Source of the DNA: Saprospiraceae bacterium
GTDB lineage: Bacteria > Bacteroidota > Bacteroidia > Chitinophagales > Saprospiraceae
Direction: 5' to 3'
Assembly (NCBI GenBank): GCA_004297645.1
Contig: SCUG01000205.1
Location: 1-10,091, forward strand
DNA: 10,091 nucleotides
In this document: positions 1 through 5,849 of the stretch, in pieces
Layout of the letters: every line of letters begins with the position of its first letter
How positions within the stretch are numbered: the first letter of the stretch is position 1
Program-made: the position numbers and the translations under genes
The notes under the pieces: generated by a model
Database searches by the model: none
Told to the model about the DNA's origin: nothing
The model's input: only the letters and a program-made list of their open reading frames with translations

Positions 1-50
1 AATTCATTGCCCTCACTATTTGTACTAAGCCTATTTGGTTCTGGCTGCAT
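1..50 (-). CDS. Possible 5' end of a gene running off the left edge
   Basis: Reading leftward from the ATG at 50-48, the frame stays open to the window edge for 16 codons (MQPEPNRLSTNSEGNE). That is too short to assign a family or prove coding. The case for a gene is its position: a good minus-strand promoter (82-114) points at it, and the predicted start of transcription would leave a leader of roughly 25 bases. The same frame is closed by a stop a little upstream of the ATG, so a much longer N-terminus is unlikely. The visible residues are polar and do not look like a signal peptide. No function can be given. Confidence 0.3.
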   Translation of the reverse strand, partial: MQPEPNRLSTNSEGNE

Positions 51-81
51 CCCGATTACCCGGGTGGCTAAAGTTTAATAG

Positions 82-114
82 CAAATGTAAAATGGACAAA
101 ACCTGGCGTTCAAA
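82..114 (-). promoter_or_regulatory. Bacteroidota-type promoter reading leftward
   Basis: On the minus strand the sequence reads TTTG (114-111), a 21-bp spacer, then TACATTTG (89-82). This matches the Bacteroidota sigma consensus TTTG-N~19-23-TAnnTTTG in both boxes and spacing. It is the best two-box promoter match in the window. It would drive the open frame starting at 50. The same -7 octamer (CAAATGTA on the plus strand) recurs ahead of surE at 6656-6663. Confidence 0.55.
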
Positions 115-121
115 AGTATAT

Positions 122-148
122 ATCCTGTTCATCTTGTCAATCCTGTCA
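122..148. repeat. Three 9-bp tandem units, consensus ATCCTGTCA
   Basis: The units are ATCCTGTTC (122-130), ATCTTGTCA (131-139) and ATCCTGTCA (140-148), with one or two changes between neighbours. The tract is non-coding. Short tracts built from 'ATCCTGT' units are, from memory, common between genes in Bacteroidota and other phyla. No function is known to me. It is far too short and spacerless to be CRISPR. Confidence 0.6.
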
Positions 149-190
149 AAAAGCTACTTGTGAGACAGCCTCAAAAAGAACAGGGGTGTG

Positions 191-219
191 TTTTTTCGGC
201 GGCGAGGCCGCCGAAAAAA
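191..219. repeat. Perfect palindrome 1, 13-bp stem with GAG loop
   Basis: The left arm TTTTTTCGGCGGC (191-203) pairs exactly with GCCGCCGAAAAAA (207-219) around a three-base loop GAG. The T-run lies 5' and the A-run 3' of the GC core on both strands. That is the wrong polarity for an intrinsic terminator, which needs a U-run after the stem. It shares its layout with palindrome 2, seven bases downstream. Confidence 0.8.
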
Positions 220-225
220 GAACCT

Positions 226-266
226 TTGTTGGTTTTTGGCCGCCGGAGGCGGCCAAAAACCAACAA
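226..266. repeat. Perfect palindrome 2, 19-bp stem with GGA loop
   Basis: The left arm TTGTTGGTTTTTGGCCGCC (226-244) pairs with its exact complement at 248-266 around the loop GGA. As in palindrome 1, a T-run precedes and an A-run follows a GCCGCC-type core, so it is not a standard terminator. The centre CGCCGGAGGCG (241-251) recurs at 9941-9951 in another intergenic hairpin. Confidence 0.85.
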
Positions 267-271
267 GTTAT

Positions 272-306
272 TTTGAACATGCTACTAAGGCTGGGTTAAT
301 AATTTG
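272..306 (+). promoter_or_regulatory. Weak candidate promoter of the barrel protein gene
   Basis: TTTG (272-275), a 23-bp gap and ATAATTTG (299-306) resemble the Bacteroidota promoter, but the TA of the -7 box is reversed to AT. Nothing better lies between the palindromes and the gene. A start near 313 would give a leader of about 70 bases to ATG 385. Confidence 0.25.
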
Positions 307-384
307 GCTTTAGATCATCGCTGAAATAATAAAACAATGCTAACCTTTCGTTCAAGGGAAATTCCAATCAGAAAAACTACCATC

Positions 385-1005
385 ATGAATAAATTTGCAA
401 TCATCATTCTGGCCTTTATCTTCGGTTTTACGCCGCTCATGGGGCAAAATAATTTCGGCATCAAAGCAGGCCTTAGCTCTGAGAACTTAGGTTTTGAAGA
501 GATACAAACCAACGGGCTGAGGCTGGCCATAAAAGACGCAGCTTATGGATTCCACCTCGGCCTGTTCGCCAGAGCCTACCCTGGCAATCACCTATTCATT
601 CAGCCCGAGCTGCTGTTCAACTCCAACACCGTGAATTTCAGGGTCAACGACTTAGCAGATGGGCTGGTAAATAAAGTGCTTCACGAAAAGTACCAAAATC
701 TCGACATCCCCCTTTTGGTTGGGTTGAAATTTGGGCCGTTGCGGCTGGAAGCCGGGCCAGTGGGCCACGTTCACATTGCCAGCAAATCGGAATTGGGAGA
801 AATTTCCAATTACACAAAGCGATTCAAGGATTTCCAAATGGGGTATCAGGCCGGGCTTGGGCTTGACATTTGGAAGATACTCCTCGACGTTCGCTATGAG
901 GGCAATTTTACCAAATTCGGCGACCACATGCGCATTGGCGGTCAGGAAATTGCTTTCTCCCAAAATCCCAACCGCTGGGTCATTTCCGCTGGGTTCGCAT
1001 TCTAA
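385..1005 (+). CDS. Outer-membrane beta-barrel protein (PorT/OMP_b-brl_2-like)
   Basis: This is a predicted 206-residue exported protein. I chose ATG 385 over the upstream in-frame ATG 337 because it begins a clean Sec signal peptide: MNK, a hydrophobic stretch at residues 4-18, and a likely cut after G20 before QNNFGIKAGL. The mature part is rich in alternating polar/aromatic strands, for example GFHLGLFARAY, LFIQPELLF, IPLLVGLKFG, LRLEAGPVG, YQAGLGLDIW and LLDVRYEGN. It ends in Phe (WVISAGFAF), as barrel proteins handled by the BAM machinery usually do. The FGIKAGL start and QPELLFN motif fit the Bacteroidota outer-membrane beta-barrel family, which usually has eight strands and about 180-230 residues. 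The substrate or partner cannot be read from the sequence. The gene is monocistronic, since a strong terminator follows it. Family assignment is good; specific role is unknown. Confidence 0.85.
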   Translation: MNKFAIIILAFIFGFTPLMGQNNFGIKAGLSSENLGFEEIQTNGLRLAIKDAAYGFHLGLFARAYPGNHLFIQPELLFNSNTVNFRVNDLADGLVNKVLHEKYQNLDIPLLVGLKFGPLRLEAGPVGHVHIASKSELGEISNYTKRFKDFQMGYQAGLGLDIWKILLDVRYEGNFTKFGDHMRIGGQEIAFSQNPNRWVISAGFAF

Positions 1006-1027
1006 CCTTATAGATAAATTCGTTCCC

Positions 1028-1067
1028 TCACGGGCTGACCTGTTATCAGGCCAGCCCGTGACTTTTT
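1028..1067 (+). terminator. Intrinsic terminator after the barrel protein gene
   Basis: The arms 1028-1042 and 1047-1061 form a 15-bp stem (TCACGGGCTGACCTG against CAGGCCAGCCCGTGA) with one A-C mismatch and a TTAT loop. The T-run at 1063-1067 follows directly. It lies 23 bases past the stop codon and separates this gene from the sigma-factor operon. Confidence 0.85.
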
Positions 1068-1100
1068 GCTATACAACCATTCGCTTTTGCGCTCCCTCCT

Positions 1101-1108
1101 TATTTTTG
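1101..1108 (+). promoter_or_regulatory. -7 box ahead of the sigma-factor operon
   Basis: TATTTTTG matches TAnnTTTG exactly, 23 bases before ATG 1132. No clear TTG box lies 17-23 bp upstream. It is either a housekeeping promoter with a poor -33 box, or the operon is read from an ECF-type site that I cannot recognise. Confidence 0.4.
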
Positions 1109-1131
1109 TCACCTTGAAATCGGAAGATTAA

Positions 1132-1668
1132 ATGACTACTCACATCGGTATGACCGAGACAGAACTGGTGCAATCCTGTTTGAAAAATGACAGGATAGCC
1201 CAAAAAGAACTTTACGAAAAGTACAAAAAGGCGATGTACACCTTATCCTATCGCGTGACAGGTGACTTCGAGTCGGCAAATGACGTTTTGCAGGAAGCTT
1301 TTCTGAAAGTTTTCCGCGGACTACCAGCATTCAGAGGGGAAAGCACACTGGGTGCCTGGATAAAAACCATCGTAGTGCGCACCGCTTACAGCAAGCTCAG
1401 AAAAGACAAGCAGTTCTTCGAGCCGGTTGAAAATATCCCATTAGCCGGTCATGTGGATTGGGGCCATCACCTCGATGCCGAATACCTTGAAAAAGCCATC
1501 TTGTCGTTGCCCCAAGGATACCGAACGGTTTTCACGCTCATCGAAATCGAGGGCTATTCGCACAAAGAAGTAGCGAAATTGCTGACCATTTCGGAGGGAA
1601 CCTCTAAGTCCCAGCTTTTTTACTCCAAGAAAAAACTTCGGGAGATTCTGAAAGGCGAGGGGTATTAA
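1132..1668 (+). CDS. ECF-type RNA polymerase sigma factor
   Basis: At 178 residues, this has the usual length of an extracytoplasmic-function sigma factor, with only regions 2 and 4. Region 2 spans about residues 26-92 and includes YTLSYRVTGDFESANDVLQE, AFLKVFRGLPAFRG and the helix TLGAWIKTIVVRTAYSKLRK, which would bind core polymerase and melt the -10. Region 4 spans about 118-172, with AILSLPQGYRTVFTLIEIEGY and a helix-turn-helix (HKEVAKLLTISEGTSKSQL) that would read the -35. A second ATG at 1150 (MTETELVQSCL) is an equally possible start. The stop codon is followed at once by an ATG of the next gene, so the two are surely co-transcribed. In Bacteroidota such sigma factors are normally held by a membrane anti-sigma encoded next door, which fits the following gene. 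The signal and regulon are not visible. Confidence 0.95.
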   Translation: MTTHIGMTETELVQSCLKNDRIAQKELYEKYKKAMYTLSYRVTGDFESANDVLQEAFLKVFRGLPAFRGESTLGAWIKTIVVRTAYSKLRKDKQFFEPVENIPLAGHVDWGHHLDAEYLEKAILSLPQGYRTVFTLIEIEGYSHKEVAKLLTISEGTSKSQLFYSKKKLREILKGEGY

Positions 1669-2328
1669 ATGCGAGCAATATCTGGTTTGAGTTTTAATTG
1701 TTCAGACGATATGAACGAGATAAATAAAAAGACATTGATTGAGGCGCTGTCCACCCTTCCGGAGTACGAGCCGCCAGTTGCCCTTTGGGAATCACTGGAG
1801 AGCCAAATGGAATCGGAAAAATGGATACAAGGGGTGGAACTTTCGGACCTTCCCGAATACAATCCACCCGACACTATTTGGGCCAATATCGAACAAGGCC
1901 TTGCGACAGGGGGCCGCGCCGTCCAATTGTTGCGCCTGCATTGGAAGGCTGCGGCATCGGTGGCTGCCTCCCTTGCTTTGTTCCTGGCGGCAGCTCTTTG
2001 GTTGAACCCGCCGGAACATCCTGCCACCGAAGGCACACTGAGTTATTCCACCGAAGCGGTGGACCCGCTTTTGATGAACAACGACTGGGATGAAGACGAG
2101 TCAGCTTTCCAGGATTTCCTGGCGATTTGCGAAACGAAAAAGGCCATCTGCTCCCAACCAGTTTTTCAACAACTTCGGACCGACCTGGAAGAACTGACCG
2201 ATGCCAAACAGGCCATAATGGCTGCAATGGGTGGCTATGGCGCAACACCGGCCCTCGTGTTGCAAATCAAAGATATAGAGCTGGAACGTAGCGGTATAGT
2301 TAAGAAAATGATGGTCATGTTGATTTGA
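1669..2328 (+). CDS. Probable single-pass membrane anti-sigma factor
   Basis: This 219-residue protein (205 if translation starts at ATG 1711) shows no family I can name with certainty. It begins right after the sigma-factor stop codon. ATG 1669 has a purine-rich GGCGAGGGG upstream; ATG 1711 gives a more natural N-terminus (MNEINKKTLIEAL). A cytosolic part of about 90 residues precedes one transmembrane helix (about 92-112, AAASVAASLALFLAAALWL), and a periplasmic tail of about 105 residues follows. The cytosolic part holds a duplicated motif, LPEYEPPVALW (30-40) and LPEYNPPDTIW (61-71), exactly 31 residues apart. It probably contacts the sigma factor. The tail is acidic at first, has two cysteines (154 and 161) that could form a disulfide or bind metal, and ends in amphipathic helices. 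No HxxxCxxC zinc anti-sigma motif is present. The anti-sigma role is inferred from topology and position. Confidence 0.75.
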   Translation: MRAISGLSFNCSDDMNEINKKTLIEALSTLPEYEPPVALWESLESQMESEKWIQGVELSDLPEYNPPDTIWANIEQGLATGGRAVQLLRLHWKAAASVAASLALFLAAALWLNPPEHPATEGTLSYSTEAVDPLLMNNDWDEDESAFQDFLAICETKKAICSQPVFQQLRTDLEELTDAKQAIMAAMGGYGATPALVLQIKDIELERSGIVKKMMVMLI

Positions 2329-2351
2329 TTTTTCACTACACAAATTGTAAA

Positions 2352-3254
2352 ATGAAAAGTATCCTGAAGTTTTGGATGGCCTTTTCTCTCCTTTTTGCCG
2401 CCGGCAACGCCGGAACGCAGACCATGTTGCAAGTGGTGACCAAAACGATAGAAAAGACGATACCTTATAAAAATGGCCACGAGGTAAACATCGAAGGCGA
2501 AAAAGCTGAAATCATCGTGCGCACCTGGGAAAAAAACGAAGTCCGGGTGCTCCTCGAACTCATCGCAAAAAACGAATCGAGGAAAGTAGCCGTGGACGAC
2601 CTCGACCGCATGAACTACTCCACCGAGCAGCACGGCAACATGATTTATTTCCGAAATTATATTGAAAAGTCGAAGGACGGGAAAATGCCTACCTCTGATT
2701 TGAAGGCCATTTATACCATTACTTTGCCTGCCGATTGCCCGGTTTATTTGAAGAATAATTTCGGGCTAACCTACGTCAGCGACCTATCTAATTCGCTCAA
2801 AATAAACAGCGAGTTTTCAAAAATAAATCTGGAGAACTTGCGCGGCACCATCGGCGTGTCTTCCCGTTTCGGCGACATCGAGGGCAAGCGCATTGACGGA
2901 AACGTGACCATGACCACCCGCCGGTCGGACATTACCCTGCACGATATTAGTGGCCGGTGGAACATAAACGCACAGTACGGCGTCCTCAAGTTTTTCACCA
3001 ACCCCAGCCCGGAGTTGCTCAGTCTGAACATAGACGCCGAAAAATCAGATGTCTATTTTTTCGACCCGGCGCCAAAATCTTACGGCTATTCGCTCACAGC
3101 ACATTACGGCACCATCACCGTGCCGAGCGACCTGAAGTTCAACTACCTCGAAAATTCGGACCAACTGAAAAGAGCGATTTTTTCCTCCAAAATCGGCAAG
3201 TCCAATATTTCCATTAAGATCACTTTTGGCGACATTGTAATTAGAAACCCGTGA
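2352..3254 (+). CDS. Exported DUF4097-like beta-repeat protein
   Basis: This is a 300-residue protein with a Sec signal peptide (MKSILKFWMAFSLLFAAGNA, likely cut after A20). I start at ATG 2352, since the upstream TTG frame only adds nine residues ahead of the signal sequence. After a first beta-rich part (residues about 40-130, with HEVNIEGEKAEIIVRTW), the rest is a ladder of short strands and turns: FGLTYVSDL, FSKINLENLRG, FGDIEGKRIDG, RSDITLHDISG, YGVLKFF, KSDVYFF, YGTITVP and FGDIVI. Such a ladder suggests a beta-helix or solenoid like the DUF4097 'putative adhesin' family. It lies 23 bp after the anti-sigma gene, the third cistron of the operon. In Bacteroidota, DUF4097-like genes often sit beside sigma/anti-sigma genes, so it may be an envelope-stress output or sensor. 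Ligand and exact site (periplasm or surface) are unknown. Confidence 0.8.
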   Translation: MKSILKFWMAFSLLFAAGNAGTQTMLQVVTKTIEKTIPYKNGHEVNIEGEKAEIIVRTWEKNEVRVLLELIAKNESRKVAVDDLDRMNYSTEQHGNMIYFRNYIEKSKDGKMPTSDLKAIYTITLPADCPVYLKNNFGLTYVSDLSNSLKINSEFSKINLENLRGTIGVSSRFGDIEGKRIDGNVTMTTRRSDITLHDISGRWNINAQYGVLKFFTNPSPELLSLNIDAEKSDVYFFDPAPKSYGYSLTAHYGTITVPSDLKFNYLENSDQLKRAIFSSKIGKSNISIKITFGDIVIRNP

Positions 3255-3257
3255 CCC

Positions 3258-4379
3258 TCAGCCCACGCTGAGTCTTTCCACCATGAGCCGGGCGGCTCGC
3301 CGGGAAGCGCCCTCATTTCCGAGCAGGGCCGTCAATTCTGCATAACCCCGGAGCATGCGTTTCCGCGTTTCCGGTTCCAACAGTTTTTTCAACGCAAGGC
3401 TAAGATTGGGCGCCGTCAGGTGCCGCTGAATCAGTTCAACAACGACCTGCCTGCCGGCAATGAGGTTCACCAACGAGATGTATTTCAAATCCTTGCTGAC
3501 CAAACGTCTGGCCAACCAATAGGAGAGGGGGTTACCTTTGTAACACACCACCTGAGGTACACCGGACAATGCCGTTTCCAGCGTCGCCGTGCCAGAGGTG
3601 ACCAACGCAGCGCTGGCATTTTTCAAAAGCGCATAAGTTTCATTTTCAACAAAAGCAACGGCGGGATGATGCCGAAGAAATGGCTCATAGAACGACCGGT
3701 CGAGCGCCGGGGCACCGGCAATGGCGAAGGTGTATCCCGGAAAATCGGCTACCCCCCGCAGCATAAGTGTCAGCATCCGCCGCACTTCCTGTTTGCGGCT
3801 CCCGGGCAGCAATGCAACGATTGGCTTGCCAGAAGACAGCCCAGCGCAATTGCCAAAGCCCGCCAGTGGTGCATCCTTGGAAATGACATCCAGCAATGGG
3901 TGCCCCACATAATCTACCTCCACGCCATGTTTTTGATAAAAATCCTTTTCAAAAGGCAGGATGACATACATCCGCTCCACGGCAGTTTTGATGATGTGAA
4001 CGCGGGAGCTGTGCCACGCCCACAATTGTGGCGAGATGTAATAAAACACACGGAAGCCCTGCCGGTGCGCCCATTTCGACATGCGCAGGTTGAAGCCGGG
4101 GTAATCAATGAGAATCAGCACATCGGGCTGGAAGAGAGTGATGTCCTGTTTGCATTGGTCAAAATTGGCGGAGATGGTGCGCAGGTTTTTCACCACTTCC
4201 CAAAACCCCATGAAGGCAAGCTCCCGGTAGTGTTTGGCCAGCGTGGCTCCCGCCGCCTGCATGAGATAGCCGCCCCAGCAACGGACACTGGCATTTGTAT
4301 CTTCCTGGTGCAGGGCGCGGATGAGCAGCGAACCGTGGAGGTCTCCCGAAGCTTCGCCGGCGATGAGGTAGTATTTCAT
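3258..4379 (-). CDS. lpxB: Lipid-A-disaccharide synthase LpxB
   Basis: This 373-residue peripheral membrane glycosyltransferase (family GT19) joins UDP-2,3-diacylglucosamine to lipid X (2,3-diacylglucosamine-1-phosphate). The product is the lipid A disaccharide, formed on the cytosolic face of the inner membrane. Family motifs are all in place: GEASGD (8-13), IDYPGFN (91-97), SPQLWAW (116-122), VGHPLLD (158-164), LLPGSRKQEV (190-199), TSGTATLETAL (261-271) and the NLIAGR...ELIQ segment (305-318). Length is normal for the family. The start is fixed by MKYYLIAGEASGD at the very N-terminus. It converges on the DUF4097-like gene with only three bases between stop codons and diverges from the dioxygenase across 104 bp. 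It lies on the same strand as surE and the small membrane protein upstream, but the dioxygenase separates them. Confidence 0.97.
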   Translation of the reverse strand: MKYYLIAGEASGDLHGSLLIRALHQEDTNASVRCWGGYLMQAAGATLAKHYRELAFMGFWEVVKNLRTISANFDQCKQDITLFQPDVLILIDYPGFNLRMSKWAHRQGFRVFYYISPQLWAWHSSRVHIIKTAVERMYVILPFEKDFYQKHGVEVDYVGHPLLDVISKDAPLAGFGNCAGLSSGKPIVALLPGSRKQEVRRMLTLMLRGVADFPGYTFAIAGAPALDRSFYEPFLRHHPAVAFVENETYALLKNASAALVTSGTATLETALSGVPQVVCYKGNPLSYWLARRLVSKDLKYISLVNLIAGRQVVVELIQRHLTAPNLSLALKKLLEPETRKRMLRGYAELTALLGNEGASRRAARLMVERLSVG

Positions 4380-4483
4380 TGAAAGGTGATGGTGTGGTAA
4401 AACGACTTTAGCTAAACTGCCTGCATTTTTTGTGATTCCCTTATTTTGGCGCTCTCAAAACCGGCGTAAAATAAATCAAGGTC
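4380..4483. promoter_or_regulatory. Divergent control region of lpxB and the dioxygenase gene
   Basis: These 104 bp must hold both starts of transcription, unless lpxB is read from far upstream. On the plus strand TATTTTGG (4442-4449) is one base off TAnnTTTG and lies about 35 bp before ATG 4484, but it lacks a clear -33 box. I see no match for lpxB on the minus strand and no strong operator palindrome. Confidence 0.35.
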
Positions 4484-5524
4484 ATGCAAAGTAAAGAAGT
4501 CCATTATTCCGACTACCTCCAACTCGCTAAAATTTTGAATGCACAGCAATTAGAGAGTGACCTGAGGGGTGCTCATGCTCACGACGAGATGCTCTTCGTC
4601 ATCATTCATCAGGCGTATGAGTTGTGGTTCAAACAGATACTCTTCGAAATAGACTCCATTGGCTCCATCATGGCCAAACCCGAAATAGACGACAACTCGC
4701 CCGACCTCCAAACCGTGGTGCACCGCCTGAGTCGCGTGGCCACCATCCTGAAAGTGGCCGTGCACCAGCTCGACATCATGCAAACTATGACGCCGATGGA
4801 CTTCCTCGACTTCAGGGATTTCCTGCGGTCGGCCTCCGGGTTTCAAAGCTGGCAATTCAAAATAACAGAAGCCCGCCTCGGCTTGCGCTATACCGAACGC
4901 TTCGCCCAGGAATACTATATCTCGCAGTTGCGGCAGGAACACATCCGCCTTATCAAGGCAGCGGAAGAGCAGCCGTCTTTGCTCGACCTCATCAACGGCT
5001 GGCTGGAGCGTTCGCCGTTTTTTGACAATGCGGAGAACTGGAAAAATTACAAGAGCATGGCTCCTGCTCAAGCGGGCACCCATCCTTTTTGGTGCGATTA
5101 CAAAGCGGCTTATGCCGCCAGCCTCAGGGATATTGAGCAATACAACATGGCGTCTTTTCTCGACACTTTTTTTACAACGGAAATGACGGAGGGACGGCGG
5201 CTCAGTCCCAAAGCATGCCGGGCGGCGCTGTTCATCATTTTGTACCGCGGGTATCCGATGTTGCAGATGCCCTTTCAACTGCTCAACCTCCTGCTCGAAA
5301 TAGACGAACAACTTTCCACCTGGCGCTACCGCCACATGAGTATGGTGCACCGGATGATAGGCACCCGCACGGGCACCGGCGGGTCGTCCGGCAAGGATTA
5401 CCTCAAAGGTGCGCTGGACAAGCACTATATTTTCCGGGAAGTGGCGGCGCTCACGAGCTACCTCATTGAGCGCCGGAGCCTGCCGAAGCTCAGCAAGGAA
5501 TTGGAAGCAGCGCTGGGCTACTGA
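4484..5524 (+). CDS. kynA: Tryptophan 2,3-dioxygenase
   Basis: This 346-residue heme enzyme opens the indole ring of L-tryptophan with O2 to give N-formylkynurenine, the first step of the kynurenine route (tryptophan breakdown or NAD synthesis). The core motif HDEMLFVIIHQAYELWFKQI (33-52) carries the distal-pocket His42. FLDFRDFL holds Arg111, which by alignment to known enzymes should grip the substrate carboxylate, followed by SGFQS (118-122). RYRHM gives the predicted proximal heme ligand His284. GTGGSSG (297-303) is the substrate-pocket loop. The protein is expected to be a cytosolic homotetramer. It is longer than well-studied bacterial enzymes of about 300 residues, but no motif is broken. 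No other kynurenine gene lies in the window. It runs opposite to its flanks and stops four bases from the end of the small membrane protein gene. Confidence 0.97.
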   Translation: MQSKEVHYSDYLQLAKILNAQQLESDLRGAHAHDEMLFVIIHQAYELWFKQILFEIDSIGSIMAKPEIDDNSPDLQTVVHRLSRVATILKVAVHQLDIMQTMTPMDFLDFRDFLRSASGFQSWQFKITEARLGLRYTERFAQEYYISQLRQEHIRLIKAAEEQPSLLDLINGWLERSPFFDNAENWKNYKSMAPAQAGTHPFWCDYKAAYAASLRDIEQYNMASFLDTFFTTEMTEGRRLSPKACRAALFIILYRGYPMLQMPFQLLNLLLEIDEQLSTWRYRHMSMVHRMIGTRTGTGGSSGKDYLKGALDKHYIFREVAALTSYLIERRSLPKLSKELEAALGY

Positions 5525-5528
5525 ACTC

Positions 5529-5828
5529 CTATAAAATGTATCTTCCGAAAACCAAAAGCCACACCACCACCCAAACCGTGGTGGGAATGACGATGCCGCG
5601 CATCGTTTCTGAGGCTTTCCGCTTTTGATAAAACTGGAGAGCGAGGGCATTCATGCCGATGGCCAAAATCGAGAGCGTGCGTTCCCGGAACATGGGCCGG
5701 AATCCCTCCGTGCTCACCCATCCGAGGGCTTCCAACCCTTCGAATATTCCGTAAAAAATTCCAAAGGCGAGGAGGGGAAGTGCAATGGCAATGAGCAGAC
5801 CGAGCGATAAGGAGTTTTTGTCAAACAT
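5529..5828 (-). CDS. Small three-helix membrane protein of unknown function
   Basis: This 99-residue protein belongs to no family I recognise. Three hydrophobic segments stand out: about 9-28 (LGLLIAIALPLLAFGIFYGI), about 50-65 (TLSILAIGMNALALQF) and about 79-96 (GIVIPTTVWVVVWLLVFG). The loops are short, with FRPMFRERT before helix 2 and QKRKASETMR between helices 2 and 3. The basic second loop probably faces the cytosol, which would put the N-terminus outside by the positive-inside rule. It starts 21 bp after the surE stop codon on the same strand, so the two are likely co-transcribed. In plain gene order, lpxB would come next if the dioxygenase were absent. A link to lipid A or envelope work is only a guess from that. 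Composition, length and position make it a real gene and not chance. Confidence 0.8.
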   Translation of the reverse strand: MFDKNSLSLGLLIAIALPLLAFGIFYGIFEGLEALGWVSTEGFRPMFRERTLSILAIGMNALALQFYQKRKASETMRGIVIPTTVWVVVWLLVFGRYIL

Positions 5829-5849
5829 GATGCTTTGATTTGGTGAAAA

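Larger units (their letters stand above)
51..384. other. Left intergenic region, about 330 bp without a credible gene
   Basis: This stretch holds, in order, a minus-strand promoter, a 9-bp microrepeat, a 12-mer TGAGACAGCCTC (161-172), two perfect palindromes (191-219 and 226-266) and the weak promoter region of the outer-membrane barrel gene. I see no convincing reading frame. The short in-frame extension from ATG 337 to 385 is better read as leader, because the signal peptide begins at 385. Confidence 0.6.

Noticed and set aside
122..148. CRISPR-like array
   Set aside because: The units are 9 bp, contiguous and without spacers.
161..180. TGAGACAGCCTC, reminiscent of a transposon terminal repeat (GAGGCTGTCTCA)
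   Set aside because: No matching inverted partner, target duplication or transposase is in the window. A decayed end is possible but cannot be supported.
191..266. Intrinsic terminators
   Set aside because: On both strands the T-run comes before the stem and the A-run after it, so no U-tract follows the hairpin. They are listed as palindromic repeats.
337..384. 16-residue N-terminal extension of the barrel protein from ATG 337
   Set aside because: It would bury the signal peptide behind a polar, charged stretch. ATG 385 gives a normal signal sequence.
731..1117. 128-codon plus-strand frame overlapping the barrel gene and running through the terminator
   Set aside because: It reads through a strong terminator hairpin and the next promoter and has no recognisable fold. 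The barrel frame explains the region.
2325..2351. TTG start for the DUF4097-like gene, overlapping the anti-sigma stop
   Set aside because: It adds nine residues ahead of a well-formed signal peptide. ATG 2352 is the better start.
3420..4382. 320-codon open frame on the plus strand
   Set aside because: It lies opposite lpxB, whose motifs are all intact. The translation is His/Gln/Arg-rich and matches no family.
4550..5650. 366-codon open frame on the minus strand
   Set aside because: It is the antisense shadow of the dioxygenase gene and also crosses the small membrane protein gene. Its composition is that of a shadow frame.
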